This document shows, piece after piece, positions 8,420-16,309 of a stretch of DNA of 20,865 nt. Each line of letters opens with the position of its first letter. The first letter of the stretch is position 1. The translations under genes were made by a program, and so were the position numbers. Below the pieces are notes generated by a model. It had not been told where the DNA came from, made no database searches, and was given only the letters and a program-made list of their open reading frames with translations. This DNA is from JAQBGV01 sp032128395 (lineage in GTDB: Bacteria > Planctomycetota > UBA8108 > UBA1146), in assembly GCA_032128395.1 (NCBI GenBank), contig JAQBGV010000171.1, forward strand, positions 1-20,865, written 5' to 3'.

Positions 8420-9880
8420 TCACCCCCGAGCTTCTCCCTTGCGGTGCTCGGAGACCAACTCCCGGAATCGCGCCCCCCGCTCTTCGTAGTTCCGGAACTG
8501 GTCGAAGCTCGCGCAGGCGGGAGAGAGCAGCACGACGTCTCCGGGGGTAGCGACGGAGGCCGCCCGCAGGAACGCGCTCCGCAGGTCGTGCAAGACGTCG
8601 ATCCTCCCCTCCTCGACTCCCTCGGCCCGGAGGACCGCCGCCAATTCCTCGCGACACTCCCCGAAACAGATCGCGCGCCTCGCGTGGTCGCGGACGGCGT
8701 GGGCGAGGGGTCGGAGATCTCCGCCCTTGTGGTGTCCCCCGGCGAGCAGGATGGCGTGCGGGGCGACCGCGTCGATCGCAGCTCTCGCGGCTTCGGGGGT
8801 GGTCGCCTTCGAGTCATCGATGAAGAACACGCCATCGACTACGGCGATCTTCTCCTGTCGGTGGGGGAGAGGACGTTGGGTTGCGATCGTGGTCTCGAAA
8901 ACGGTGGGATCGGCGCCGAGGGCGAGCGCGAGCGCGCAGGCGGTGGCGGCGTTCGCGAAGTCGTGCGCCCCGGTTCGCGGAAACGCATCGATCTCGGCGA
9001 AGCGATGGACCACACCGGATTCAACGGCGACGAGGTGACCGTCGCGGATGCCGATGCCGTGCTCGACGGGCTCCGCCGAGCCGCACGGAACGACCGTTCT
9101 CCCGCCGCTCTGCGCCCGATCGATCAGCTCGGGGTGTTCGATCGGGAGCGCCGCAACCCGGGTGTGCGGATGCGTGCTCTGGGGCGGTGACGCGAGGAGT
9201 TCCTCTTTTGCGGCACGGTAGTGTTCGAACGACCCGTGCCAGTCGAGGTGATTCGCGGTGATCGGGGTGAAGGCGATGGCGGGAGGGCGCGGTGTGTCGG
9301 CGCCGAGTCGCGCGAGTTGGAAACTCGAGAGTTCGAGTACCACTCGGTCCTCCGCGCCTATTCGATCGAGATCGCCGAGGAGCGAGCCGCCGAAGTTTCC
9401 CCCGAGGTGAGTCGCGAACCCGCTTGCGGAGAGGAAGTCGGCGAGAAGGCGGCACGTCGTACTCTTGCCGTTCGAGCCGGTCACCCCCGCGACGAACGGG
9501 GTCGGACACCAGGAGAGGAAGAGACCGATCTCGGTGACCAGCTTCGCTCCCGCGCGCGTGGCGAAGGAGAGGAGTGGACTTCCCGGGGGCACGGCTGGGT
9601 TGACCACGACCCAGTCCGCTCGTCGAAAGTCGTCGTCGTCATGGCCTTCGAGGCGAATTCCTGCGAGCGGAACACTCTCGAGTGCCGTCAGCGCGGTCTC
9701 GAGCTGATCTCGCGATCGCAGGTCGGTGACCATGACGTCGGCGCCTCGCTCAGCGAGAAACCGCGCCGCCCCGACTCCGCCGCCGAAGCCGCCGAGCCCG
9801 AATACGAGGATCCGGACCCCCACGAGCGAGTCGGGAGATCGATCGGGAGGGGAGAACGCGGGCTCAGGAGACGCGATCAC
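8420..9880 (-). CDS. murD: UDP-N-acetylmuramoyl-L-alanine:D-glutamate ligase
   Basis: The enzyme adds D-glutamate to UDP-MurNAc-L-Ala in the cytoplasmic phase of peptidoglycan synthesis. The N-terminal domain has a glycine-rich loop, FGLGGFGGGVGAARFL, longer than in E. coli MurD and like planctomycete versions. It also has the MurD hallmark NPAVPPGSPLL. The ATP loop GVTGSNGKST is at about 132-141. Further motifs are LELSSFQL, ITANHLDWHGS, FIDDSKATTPEA, LAGGHHKGGDL and LLSPACASFDQFRNYEERG. The chosen start is GTG 9880, which overlaps the upstream stop as GTGA and has GGAG 8 bases before it (486 residues). An alternative is GTG 9823 (467 residues), which fits homologue length but lacks a ribosome site. 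The gene stands outside a mur/fts cluster as far as the window shows. Confidence 0.96.
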   Translation of the reverse strand: MIASPEPAFSPPDRSPDSLVGVRILVFGLGGFGGGVGAARFLAERGADVMVTDLRSRDQLETALTALESVPLAGIRLEGHDDDDFRRADWVVVNPAVPPGSPLLSFATRAGAKLVTEIGLFLSWCPTPFVAGVTGSNGKSTTCRLLADFLSASGFATHLGGNFGGSLLGDLDRIGAEDRVVLELSSFQLARLGADTPRPPAIAFTPITANHLDWHGSFEHYRAAKEELLASPPQSTHPHTRVAALPIEHPELIDRAQSGGRTVVPCGSAEPVEHGIGIRDGHLVAVESGVVHRFAEIDAFPRTGAHDFANAATACALALALGADPTVFETTIATQRPLPHRQEKIAVVDGVFFIDDSKATTPEAARAAIDAVAPHAILLAGGHHKGGDLRPLAHAVRDHARRAICFGECREELAAVLRAEGVEEGRIDVLHDLRSAFLRAASVATPGDVVLLSPACASFDQFRNYEERGARFRELVSEHRKGEARG

Positions 9881-10353
9881 TCCGGCTGCTCCGGAGGGCT
9901 CTCTCCCGCCTCGTCCGGGGGAGGCTCCTTCGCGGGAGTTTCGAGGGGCATGCGTACCCCCCGCTCCCCCGCCCTCTCCGCAAAGCGAGCGCGGAGGGTT
10001 TCTGCGTCGTGTGGCTCCAGTGCGAAGTCGACGATGTGCTCGTCGCGAATCGTCCCTGGCCAGAGGAACTCGGAAGCGAGGTCGAGCGGGAACCACTGAT
10101 ACCAAGGGGCGGAGATTTTCACGAGCCGGGTCTCCGGAGCGAAGGCATCATCTCCGCGCTCGGTACCTTCGAGCCGCACCATCACCTCCCGAGTACCGTA
10201 GTGGTCGAAGGAGATCTGCGCGGGCGTGGTGCCGACCTCGGAACCGTCGACGAAGACTTTTGCGCCGGGCGGGTCCGACCGGATCACCAGGGCACGCTCC
10301 ACGCAGCCGGGGAGCACCGAGAGGACGAGGAGTGAGATCGCGAGGCGTGGCAT
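9877..10353 (-). CDS. PEGA-domain lipoprotein
   Basis: The product is 158 residues, from ATG 10353 with GGAAGG upstream. The N-terminus MPRLAISLLVLSVLPGC is a lipoprotein signal with Cys 17 as the lipidation site; Pro two residues before the Cys makes the lipobox imperfect. It is followed by a PEGA domain (about 20-65), including ALVIRSDPPGAKVFVDG, GTTPAQISF and a REVMVRLEG strand. A less conserved region containing WYQWFPLDLASEFLWPG follows, and the C-terminal tail is rich in Pro and Glu. PEGA domains are small beta modules thought to bind cell-surface components, so a role at the envelope is likely but unspecific. Its stop overlaps the murD start by four bases, so the two are probably translationally coupled. 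Confidence 0.85.
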   Translation of the reverse strand: MPRLAISLLVLSVLPGCVERALVIRSDPPGAKVFVDGSEVGTTPAQISFDHYGTREVMVRLEGTERGDDAFAPETRLVKISAPWYQWFPLDLASEFLWPGTIRDEHIVDFALEPHDAETLRARFAERAGERGVRMPLETPAKEPPPDEAGESPPEQPE

Positions 10354-10431
10354 CGGTCCATCCTTCCGACCGCGCACCGACTGCGGTGCAGGCGACCGGA
10401 CAGGATAGCGGGGAATCCGGGAGGTGTCAGC

Positions 10432-10555
10432 GGGAGGGGTGGCCATGTTCAGGCTTTCCGCGGTTCCCCCCGTAGGGTATCCCCAGTCTGCCCCGCATCT
10501 CCCTTGCCCCGGGAGGATGTTCACGTGGAGCAGATACCCCGCTGAGGCCCCTCCC
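10432..10555. ncRNA. Possible rod-like structured RNA in a divergent intergenic region
   Basis: Four nested complementary segments lie in order. GGGAGGGG (10432-10439) pairs with CCCCTCCC (10548-10555). GGGTA (10475-10479) pairs with TACCC (10535-10539). TCTGC (10487-10491) pairs with GCAGA (10530-10534). An apical hairpin joins CATCTCCC (10496-10503) to GGGAGGATG (10511-10519) with one bulged G. Together they give an unbranched rod of about 124 bases with an asymmetric internal loop (10440-10474 against 10540-10547). No coding sequence fits this 276-base gap. I did not recognise SRP, tmRNA, RNase P or 6S signatures. High GC makes chance pairing likely, and the strand is unresolved. A further perfect hairpin, GCACCG/CGGTGC (10374-10389), lies in front of the PEGA lipoprotein gene. 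Confidence 0.25.
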
Positions 10556-10629
10556 CTGCAAGTTGCGCTTCGCGTAGGATTCTGCCGATCGACCACCGTC
10601 CATGGTGCAGAGCACCGAAGTAGGAATCG

Positions 10630-11079
10630 ATGACCAACCCACCCGCCCGGTCCGACCGTCCTTGGTACGAGGAGGGGCTCCCCTTTTCGTGCACGCAGTG
10701 CGGACACTGCTGCAAGATCCAGGGTTACGTCTGGATGAACGATGCCGAGATCACCGAGGTCGCGGAGTTTCTCGGGATCGAGGATCACCAGTTCGGAGGG
10801 AGATTTCTCCGTCGAGTCGGCAAGCGCTTCAGTCTGATCGAGAAACCGAACCACGAATGCATCTTCTGGGATGAAGGCTGCACGATCTACTCGGCGCGCC
10901 CGACTCAGTGTCGCACCTTCCCGTTCTGGAAGGAGAACATCGCGGATCCCGACGCTTGGGAAGAAGTCGTCGAAGAGTGCCCGGGGAGCGGGACGGGACG
11001 CGTCTATTCTCTCGAGGAGATCGAACGGATCCGCGACGGGGGCGGTGAGGCGACGGCGAAGGAGGAGGACGAGTCGTGA
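10630..11079 (+). CDS. YkgJ-family zinc/iron-chelating cysteine-cluster protein
   Basis: The product is 149 residues. The N-terminal cluster FSCTQCGHCC has Cys 21, 24, 27 and 28. It is followed by a region carrying Asn/His/Glu and Cys (NHECIFWDEGCTIYSARPTQCRTFPFW), giving the CxxCxxCC plus C-x6-C-x9-C arrangement of the YkgJ (UPF0153/CxxCxxCC) family. These proteins are thought to bind a metal or iron-sulfur cluster; their biochemical role is not settled. The start is ATG 10630 with TAGGA just upstream. The C-terminal tail is acidic. Its last codons overlap the GTG start of the next gene (GTGA at 11076-11079), so it is translated together with the HEAT/cyclophilin lipoprotein. Confidence 0.9.
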   Translation: MTNPPARSDRPWYEEGLPFSCTQCGHCCKIQGYVWMNDAEITEVAEFLGIEDHQFGGRFLRRVGKRFSLIEKPNHECIFWDEGCTIYSARPTQCRTFPFWKENIADPDAWEEVVEECPGSGTGRVYSLEEIERIRDGGGEATAKEEDES

Positions 11080-13130
11080 GCTGCTTCGAACTAGCGCGGG
11101 GGACGCGGCTGACCCGCCTCGCCCTTCTCTCGCTGCTCATCGCCGGCTGTTCGGCGACCGGGGGGAAGGAGAGCGTGGAGCGGAGTGCACATCCATACGC
11201 AGGTTGGGTGCGACGGCTCAGCGATGCGGTCGAGCTGGGGGTCGCGGCGCCGGAGCTCCTCGCCCGGTCGATCGAGCATGTCGACCCGACCGTGCGTCGC
11301 GAGGCGGCGCGGGCGATCGGTGTCCTCGCCCCCGCCGACGGGGTCATCCTCCTCATCCCTCACATCGGTTCCGACGACGAGCGCGAGGTCCGCATCGCCG
11401 CGATCTACGCGCTCGGACTTCTCACCCGCTCAGCGGCGTTTCCCCCGCTCGCGGGGATTCTCGCCGATGATCCCGACCCGATTCTGCGGCGACACGCGGC
11501 AGTCGCCATCGGTCGGCTCGAGGGGGACGGGGTGGAAGTCGGTGCGGTCGAGGCGCTCATCGCGGCACTCAGTGACCCCGATCACGGGGTTCGCGGCGGT
11601 GCGGCGCTCGCGGTCTGGCACCACGGCCAGGCGGCCCCTCCGGCGATCGCGGCTCTGACCGCGCACCTCAGCGATCGTGACGACGAAGTCCGGTGGCGGG
11701 TCGCGTACGCGCTGATGCGGATCGAAGATCCGAGGACGCTCCCGGCGCTCAGGGAACGGCTCTCGGATCCGCATCCGTGGGTCCGGACCTTCGCGGCGTG
11801 GGGGATGCGGCAGCCTCCCGATCCGGAGGCGATCGAGCCGCTCGGTGCGCTGCTCTCCGATCGCACGAGTGGTTCGACCGCGCGAGTGGAGGCGCTCCGC
11901 TCGCTGGGTGCGATCCGCAAGGCGCACCCCGACCGCAGCGATCAGATCCGCGGGCACCTTCTCGAGCACATGCTGCGCGAGCAAGACGCCGGGGCCTGGG
12001 AGGCGTTGCTCTCGGCGCTCGCGGTGGAGGGGGGGAGCACCGAGGCGGAATTCATCGAAGAGATGATCGACCGGAGGGAACCGGCCACCGCGCGTCGGGC
12101 CGCGATCCGAGCATTCGGGGAGGCCGCGAAGCAGGACTCTCTCGATCGATTGGCGGTGCTCGCGACCGACGACGACCCGTACGTCCGCATCGCGGTCGCA
12201 GATGCGCTGGGGCGGGTCGGAGTGATCGGCGGTCCGTTGCTCGCCTCGCTCCTGCGCGAAGACGATGATGCCCGCGTGCGCGCAGCAGCCGCAGAGGCGA
12301 TCGCAGGGATCGTTGCGCCGTTCCGTTGGCCACTTCTCGAGACGGTGGTCGCCGATCCCGATCTCGCGGTCCGCTCGACCGCAGTCGGTGCGATCGCGAA
12401 GGAGAAGCCGGATCGGTGGCTCGAGATCCTGATCGCCGCTTGGGGTGCCTCTCAGGACCCCGAGCACTGGGAGTTGCGGGTGACGATCCTCGAGGCCCTC
12501 GCCGAACCGGAGGGAGACACCGCAGCGATGTTCGCCGAGGAGGGGATCCTGGACCCGTTCCTGGCGGTCCGACTCGCATCAGCGAAGATTCTCGGGCGGG
12601 AGGCTCCTACCGCGGCTGAAGCGCCTCCCCCGCGGGGGCTCCCGTTCCCGCGTCTCGACGATCCATTCGCTCCCGCGGAGAACCCACGGGCGACGATCGT
12701 TACCGAGCGCGGTGCCCTGGTGCTCGAGCTCTACCTCGATGCTGCCCCACGACACGTCTCGGGCTTCATCGGCCAGGTCGAGCGAGGGACGTACGACGGC
12801 CTCCCCTTCCACCGCGTCGTACCGAGCTTCGTCGTCCAGGGCGCGGACCCGCGCAGGGACGGCTGGGGGGACGCCGGCTATCACCTGGTCGATGAGTTCA
12901 ACCCCATCGAATACACGGCCGGAACGCTGGGGATGCCGCGGGCGGGGCATCACACGGGAGGGTGCCAGATCTTCATCACGCACCTGCCGACACCCCACCT
13001 CGACGGCCGCTACACGGTGTTCGGGGGGGTGATCGAGGGACTCGAGGTCCTCGACCGCATCGAGGTCGGCGACCTGATTCTCAAGGTGACGGTGGACGGG
13101 TTCGACGCACCGAGACGAGCAGCCTTCTAG
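11076..13130 (+). CDS. Lipoprotein with HEAT repeats fused to a cyclophilin-type peptidyl-prolyl isomerase
   Basis: The product is 684 residues. It starts at GTG 11076, coupled to the upstream stop, with a strong GGAGGAGG ribosome site. The signal peptide ends in LLIAGC (Cys 25), so it is probably an exported lipoprotein. Residues about 45-500 are a run of HEAT repeats with recurring DPxVRxxAAxALG and DxDDxVR patterns. Residues about 537-684 are a cyclophilin domain with FHRVVPSFVVQGADP, GCQIFITH and HLDGRYTVFGGV. Counterparts of the human CypA catalytic Arg55, Phe60, Gln63 and Phe113 are present; Trp121 is replaced by His and His126 by Tyr. The likely role is folding assistance outside the cytoplasm, with the HEAT solenoid choosing clients or partners. 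This is inference; the client is unknown. Confidence 0.92.
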   Translation: MSCFELARGTRLTRLALLSLLIAGCSATGGKESVERSAHPYAGWVRRLSDAVELGVAAPELLARSIEHVDPTVRREAARAIGVLAPADGVILLIPHIGSDDEREVRIAAIYALGLLTRSAAFPPLAGILADDPDPILRRHAAVAIGRLEGDGVEVGAVEALIAALSDPDHGVRGGAALAVWHHGQAAPPAIAALTAHLSDRDDEVRWRVAYALMRIEDPRTLPALRERLSDPHPWVRTFAAWGMRQPPDPEAIEPLGALLSDRTSGSTARVEALRSLGAIRKAHPDRSDQIRGHLLEHMLREQDAGAWEALLSALAVEGGSTEAEFIEEMIDRREPATARRAAIRAFGEAAKQDSLDRLAVLATDDDPYVRIAVADALGRVGVIGGPLLASLLREDDDARVRAAAAEAIAGIVAPFRWPLLETVVADPDLAVRSTAVGAIAKEKPDRWLEILIAAWGASQDPEHWELRVTILEALAEPEGDTAAMFAEEGILDPFLAVRLASAKILGREAPTAAEAPPPRGLPFPRLDDPFAPAENPRATIVTERGALVLELYLDAAPRHVSGFIGQVERGTYDGLPFHRVVPSFVVQGADPRRDGWGDAGYHLVDEFNPIEYTAGTLGMPRAGHHTGGCQIFITHLPTPHLDGRYTVFGGVIEGLEVLDRIEVGDLILKVTVDGFDAPRRAAF

Positions 13131-13216
13131 CCGCCCGTTGAAGAAGTCATTCGGTCTCCGGCACGGTCCCTGGGCTGAGACTGGGAACGGGTATCCACTC
13201 TGGAGACAGCAGACTG

Positions 13217-13657
13217 ATGAAAGAGAACGTGCTGACCCCGGAGACCAGGGTGAGCCCGTCGAAACCGTGGGGATCCCTGGGAATACTCGCCATATGCGTA
13301 GGAGTGATCGCCGCGGGGCTCGCCGTGGAAGTATCGAGCGACCAGGCGCACTGGCACGGAGCGGAAGGCCCGAGGTGCCTCGTTCGCGGGATCTTCGGCG
13401 ATGAGGCGTGCCCAGGGTGCGGCTTGACTCGAGCCACGGCCTTGGTGTTGCAAGGGCGGTGGCGGGAAGCGTGGGAGATTCACGGAGGTGGGTTCGTCAT
13501 AGCGCTCCTCTGCTGCGCCGGTATCCCCCTGCATCTCGACATCCTGAGGCGCGGCGAAGTGCGGTCTGTCCATCGACACCTCGGCCGAATCGGGCGATGG
13601 GCACTCCTGGTGGGAGTCGTCGCCCCTTGGCTCTGGCGAACGGTGATCAGTGGCTAG
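13217..13657 (+). CDS. DUF2752 small membrane protein
   Basis: The product is 146 residues with three predicted membrane segments (about 21-38, 91-109 and 127-143). Between the first two sits the family signature CPGCGLTRA (65-73), preceded by CLVRGIFGDEA. This is the hallmark of DUF2752, a family of unknown function found in many bacteria. The two closely spaced Cys suggest metal binding or redox chemistry at the membrane surface, but nothing proves it. The start is ATG 13217 with TGGAGA at 13201-13206, a rather long spacing. The gap to the upstream lipoprotein gene is 86 bases. An inverted-repeat element begins at its stop codon. Confidence 0.85.
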   Translation: MKENVLTPETRVSPSKPWGSLGILAICVGVIAAGLAVEVSSDQAHWHGAEGPRCLVRGIFGDEACPGCGLTRATALVLQGRWREAWEIHGGGFVIALLCCAGIPLHLDILRRGEVRSVHRHLGRIGRWALLVGVVAPWLWRTVISG

Positions 13658-13734
13658 GAGGCTGTCGGGAAGCCTCGTCCGACAGGGCGTGAGCAAGCCG
13701 GCGACGTCCGAATCGAGGTTTTCCGACAGCCTCC
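13657..13734. repeat. 78-bp element with 21-bp imperfect inverted repeats
   Basis: The left arm (13657-13677) begins GGAGGCTGTCGG and ends CCTCG. The right arm (13714-13734) is its inverse, ending CCGACAGCCTCC. The arms match at 19 of 21 positions and enclose a 36-base loop that itself repeats TCCGACAG. The element starts on the last base of the DUF2752 stop codon. It could be a terminator-like hairpin or a small non-autonomous, MITE- or REP-like repeat. No copy elsewhere in this window was noticed. Confidence 0.6.
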
Positions 13735-13750
13735 GAGATACCGGCACCCG

Positions 13751-13776
13751 TCCCTCTCCCCCCAGGGGGAGGGGGA
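13751..13776. repeat. GC-rich palindrome (CCCTCTCCCC/GGGGAGGGGG type)
   Basis: TCCCTCTCCCCC (13751-13762) faces GGGGGAGGGGGA (13765-13776), almost perfectly complementary with one G-T pair, separated by 2 bases. Palindromes of this composition are common dispersed intergenic repeats in GC-rich bacteria. It lies 16 bases after the 78-bp inverted repeat and 43 bases before the next gene. A terminator role is possible, but there is no T-run. Confidence 0.5.
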
Positions 13777-13819
13777 ATAGGGTGGTTCCGATGCGAGGGA
13801 AGAGGGCAGAGGAAGCAGC

Positions 13820-14380
13820 ATGGAAGCCGGAGTCCAGCTCCTGATCGCAGGCCTCTTCGGCGTCGTCTGCGCTCTGATCGCGCATTCGCGGGGGCGGAGT
13901 GCGATCGCGTGGTTCTTCATCGGCGGGTTCCTGTGCTGCTTCGGGCTGATCCTCCTCCTCGTCATCCCGGACCTGAAGGTGGAGCAAGCGCGCCTGGATC
14001 GGGTGAGCAACGAGAACCAGCGCCTCCGAGAGCTCCTGCGGAAGGACCGGCAGGTGGCGGACTCTCGCCACGTCGACCTTTCGCGCCGACTCGAGACGCA
14101 CGACCGCGCGCTCGGTATCGACACCTCCCGTCGCGACCCCCTCCTCGGAGATGTCTCACCCCTGTCTCTACTTCCCGAATCGGCGGGGAGCCCGTTCTCG
14201 ACGATCGACTGGTACTACGTTCTCCAAGGAGATGCGAAGGGCCCCGTTCGGTTCGACGAACTGCGGGCGCTCAGAGACGCGGGACTTGTCCAAAAGCGCA
14301 CTTTGATCTGGCACGATGGGCTCGAAGAGTGGTCGGAACTCGCCGAGATCCCCGGCCTCCTGGAGGAGCTCCATGGCTGA
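13820..14380 (+). CDS. Membrane protein with C-terminal GYF_2 domain
   Basis: The product is 186 residues, from ATG 13820 with GAGGAAG upstream. Two hydrophobic segments (about 5-21 and 29-50) anchor the N-terminus. A charged stretch that is probably coiled coil follows (about 52-100, rich in Arg, Glu and Leu). A GYF_2 (DUF4339) domain is at 131-180, with WYYVLQGDAKGPVRFDELRALRDAG and LIWHDGLEEWSELAEIPGL. GYF_2 domains are thought to be protein-interaction modules facing the cytoplasm; here the domain would be tethered to the membrane. The last bases overlap the start of the next gene by 8, so the two are co-translated. It is the first gene of an overlapping trio that ends with a CPBP protease. 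Confidence 0.85.
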   Translation: MEAGVQLLIAGLFGVVCALIAHSRGRSAIAWFFIGGFLCCFGLILLLVIPDLKVEQARLDRVSNENQRLRELLRKDRQVADSRHVDLSRRLETHDRALGIDTSRRDPLLGDVSPLSLLPESAGSPFSTIDWYYVLQGDAKGPVRFDELRALRDAGLVQKRTLIWHDGLEEWSELAEIPGLLEELHG

Positions 14381-15311
14381 CCGCACCCCTCCCGCGGTCC
14401 CCGATCTCTCCCCCCCCGCGGGTACGCCGACCTACGCCTGGTTCGGTGGGGTGGTCGAAGGTGCGCGCAGCGGCGACGACGGACCTCTCTACGCGGCGGC
14501 GTCGGCGATCGAACGACTGCGTCTCGGCCGCGCCGACCTCGAGATCGAGGGGTCGCGATTCACACTCCTGCTCACCGGAGATTCGATCTCCGGTGATCGG
14601 CTCGACGACTCGACGAAGCAGCAGTTCATCTCTGCGCTGGAATATCTGGTCCGCGTCGCCGGGACCGAGCGTCCGCTCGAGTCGACCCTGCGCTGCACCG
14701 AGGTGCACAGCGACCGCACGGTCGAAACTCTGTTCGCATTCGAGGCGAGGCGGGTCCGTCCGCTGAGCCGAGTCCGCGAAGTCGATTCCCAGGACCGTCG
14801 CCACGCCCTGCGCTCTCCGGAGGCGATCCCCGAGCTACTGTCGCTCGGTCGTCGACGCGCGCTCATGGTCGCCGCGATCTTGTTCGTCATCGGCGCCTTG
14901 GCGATCTGGCAGAGCGGCATCATCGATCAGTTGAGGAGCGTCGATCCGAACGGCCTCCCGGTGATGACGACGGAGTTCGGCGAACGGCTCTCGGTCCGGG
15001 TCGTGAGGAGCTACGGCAACTATCAGGTGGAGATCAGGCGGGGGCCGATGTTTCCCGACAGCGACCAGAAGCTCGACATCTGGGAGGAGCGCAGTTCAGG
15101 CGGGCGGGAACGCGTCGCCCGTCTGGCGCTCGCCGGAGAGGGGACTGCATACGTGCATCTCCTCGGCGAGGGGTCGATGGGCCTCGAGACGGTGCGGGTG
15201 GACCTGCGCCCGTTGATCTTCCTCGAGCATGGGGTCGTCGTCGCGAGTCTGCGCGGAAACCCCCGAACGACCGGATTCGCGATCAGCCCCATCGAGGAGT
15301 GGGGGCGGTGA
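14373..15311 (+). CDS. Unrecognised single-pass membrane protein
   Basis: The product is 312 residues. The start at ATG 14373 is chosen because TGGAGGAG (14361-14368) precedes it and it overlaps the upstream stop; an open frame begins earlier but inside the GYF_2 gene. I do not recognise the family. The N-terminal half (about 20-130) is mixed alpha/beta with no cysteine cluster or obvious catalytic motif. One clear membrane helix is at about 162-184 (ALMVAAILFVIGALAIW). The C-terminal 125 residues look like beta strands (FGERLSVRVVRSYGNYQVEI) and probably lie on the opposite side of the membrane. The topology resembles an anti-sigma factor or signal transducer, but no such domain is identifiable. 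Its stop overlaps the start of the following CPBP protease gene by one base. Confidence 0.8.
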   Translation: MADRTPPAVPDLSPPAGTPTYAWFGGVVEGARSGDDGPLYAAASAIERLRLGRADLEIEGSRFTLLLTGDSISGDRLDDSTKQQFISALEYLVRVAGTERPLESTLRCTEVHSDRTVETLFAFEARRVRPLSRVREVDSQDRRHALRSPEAIPELLSLGRRRALMVAAILFVIGALAIWQSGIIDQLRSVDPNGLPVMTTEFGERLSVRVVRSYGNYQVEIRRGPMFPDSDQKLDIWEERSSGGRERVARLALAGEGTAYVHLLGEGSMGLETVRVDLRPLIFLEHGVVVASLRGNPRTTGFAISPIEEWGR

Positions 15312-16309
15312 TGGGCGAGCCCCGCGGCGAGAACGCGGGTGCTCCTTCGCGATATTGGCCCCCTCACGGATCGCCGGGCGATGCGGTCGCCGTGACGACT
15401 TCCTGTGCCCGGTGCGATCAACCGTGGCGCATCCATCGGGATCTCTCGGGGTATCGGCTGCGCTGCGTCTGCGGCGGCTGGGTGCGCGTCCCCTTCCCAG
15501 AGGCTGTCGTGCGATCCGCGCGCGCCGTCGTCGTCGCCGCGGCGCATGTCGCACCTGCGCGCCGAGGACTCTCGTTCGAAGCTCTCCCCGAACGGGCTCT
15601 CCCAGCTCTCGACTCGACGGATCGGAGGCCGCGGCGCCCCGACCCCCAGCTCGTTCCGGATTTGATCGGACCAACGGCCCGCGAGATCGACCACGGGATC
15701 CTGGAGCTGGTCGCGATCGCCATCGCGTTCTTCGCACCGCCGCTGGTCGTTCTTTTCGCCCTCGGGCCGAGGGCGCTCGAGTCGTGGCTCCCCGTGACAT
15801 CGCTCGTGGGCGGGGTGCTCGTGCTCCTCGTCGGCCTGGCGAGCGGTGGATTCGGGTTCGAAGGGTTGCGGAGAGCGCGATCGAAGCACCTCGTCGAGTC
15901 GATCGTCGCCGGCGGGGCCGCGGTCGGCCTCGCGATCGGGTGGAAGACGGTGCTCGCGGGGGCCGGGGCGGAGTTCCCCGAGCTCCTTCGCCCCCTCGTC
16001 GAGACCCTCGGTACCCCTCTCGCGCTCTTCGCCATCGCGCTCTGTCCCGCCGTCTTCGAGGAGATCGCCTTCCGTGGGATCGTGCAGGGGCGGCTGATCA
16101 CACTCCTCGGAACGCGCACCGGAGTGCTGCTGACGGCCACCGCCTTCACTCTAGCCCACGGGGTCAGCGCGACGAGTCCCCTGCACTTCATCCTGGGGCT
16201 CTATCTAGGCACTCTGCGACTGCGGAGCGGCAGCCTCGTGCCGGGGATGCTCTTCCACGGGCTCTACAACGGTACGGTCCTCTTGCTAGAAGCACTCCTC
16301 GTTCGTTAG
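15311..16309 (+). CDS. CPBP-family intramembrane metalloprotease with N-terminal zinc-ribbon-like region
   Basis: The product is 332 residues. The start ATG 15311 shares a base with the upstream TGA and follows a G-rich ribosome site. Residues 32-54 hold CARC and, 16 residues later, CVC: a four-cysteine zinc-ribbon-like motif not usual in the family. After a linker come several membrane helices and the CPBP (Abi/CAAX protease-like) core: FEEIAFRGIVQGRL (Glu 250-251, Arg 255), TAFTLAHG (His 283), HFILGLYLG, and LVPGMLFHGLYNG (His 316, Asn 320). All usual catalytic residues are present. CPBP proteins cleave membrane substrates, process prenylated proteins, or serve as bacteriocin-immunity factors. 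Co-translation with the GYF_2 and unknown membrane proteins suggests these are its partners or substrates. Confidence 0.9.
   Translation: MGEPRGENAGAPSRYWPPHGSPGDAVAVTTSCARCDQPWRIHRDLSGYRLRCVCGGWVRVPFPEAVVRSARAVVVAAAHVAPARRGLSFEALPERALPALDSTDRRPRRPDPQLVPDLIGPTAREIDHGILELVAIAIAFFAPPLVVLFALGPRALESWLPVTSLVGGVLVLLVGLASGGFGFEGLRRARSKHLVESIVAGGAAVGLAIGWKTVLAGAGAEFPELLRPLVETLGTPLALFAIALCPAVFEEIAFRGIVQGRLITLLGTRTGVLLTATAFTLAHGVSATSPLHFILGLYLGTLRLRSGSLVPGMLFHGLYNGTVLLLEALLVR

Noticed and set aside
6961..8550. 529-codon plus-strand open frame opposite radA and the murD end
   Set aside because: The opposite strand encodes complete RadA and MurD motifs; this frame has none.
10432..10555. SRP RNA (4.5S) identity for the structured region
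   Set aside because: The conserved apical GGAAG/AGCAG domain of SRP RNA is absent on both strands; only the rod-like shape is similar.
10424..10633. 69-codon plus-strand open frame in the divergent gap before the YkgJ gene
   Set aside because: No clear ribosome site, no recognisable motif, and it runs across the proposed RNA stems and into the next gene's start.
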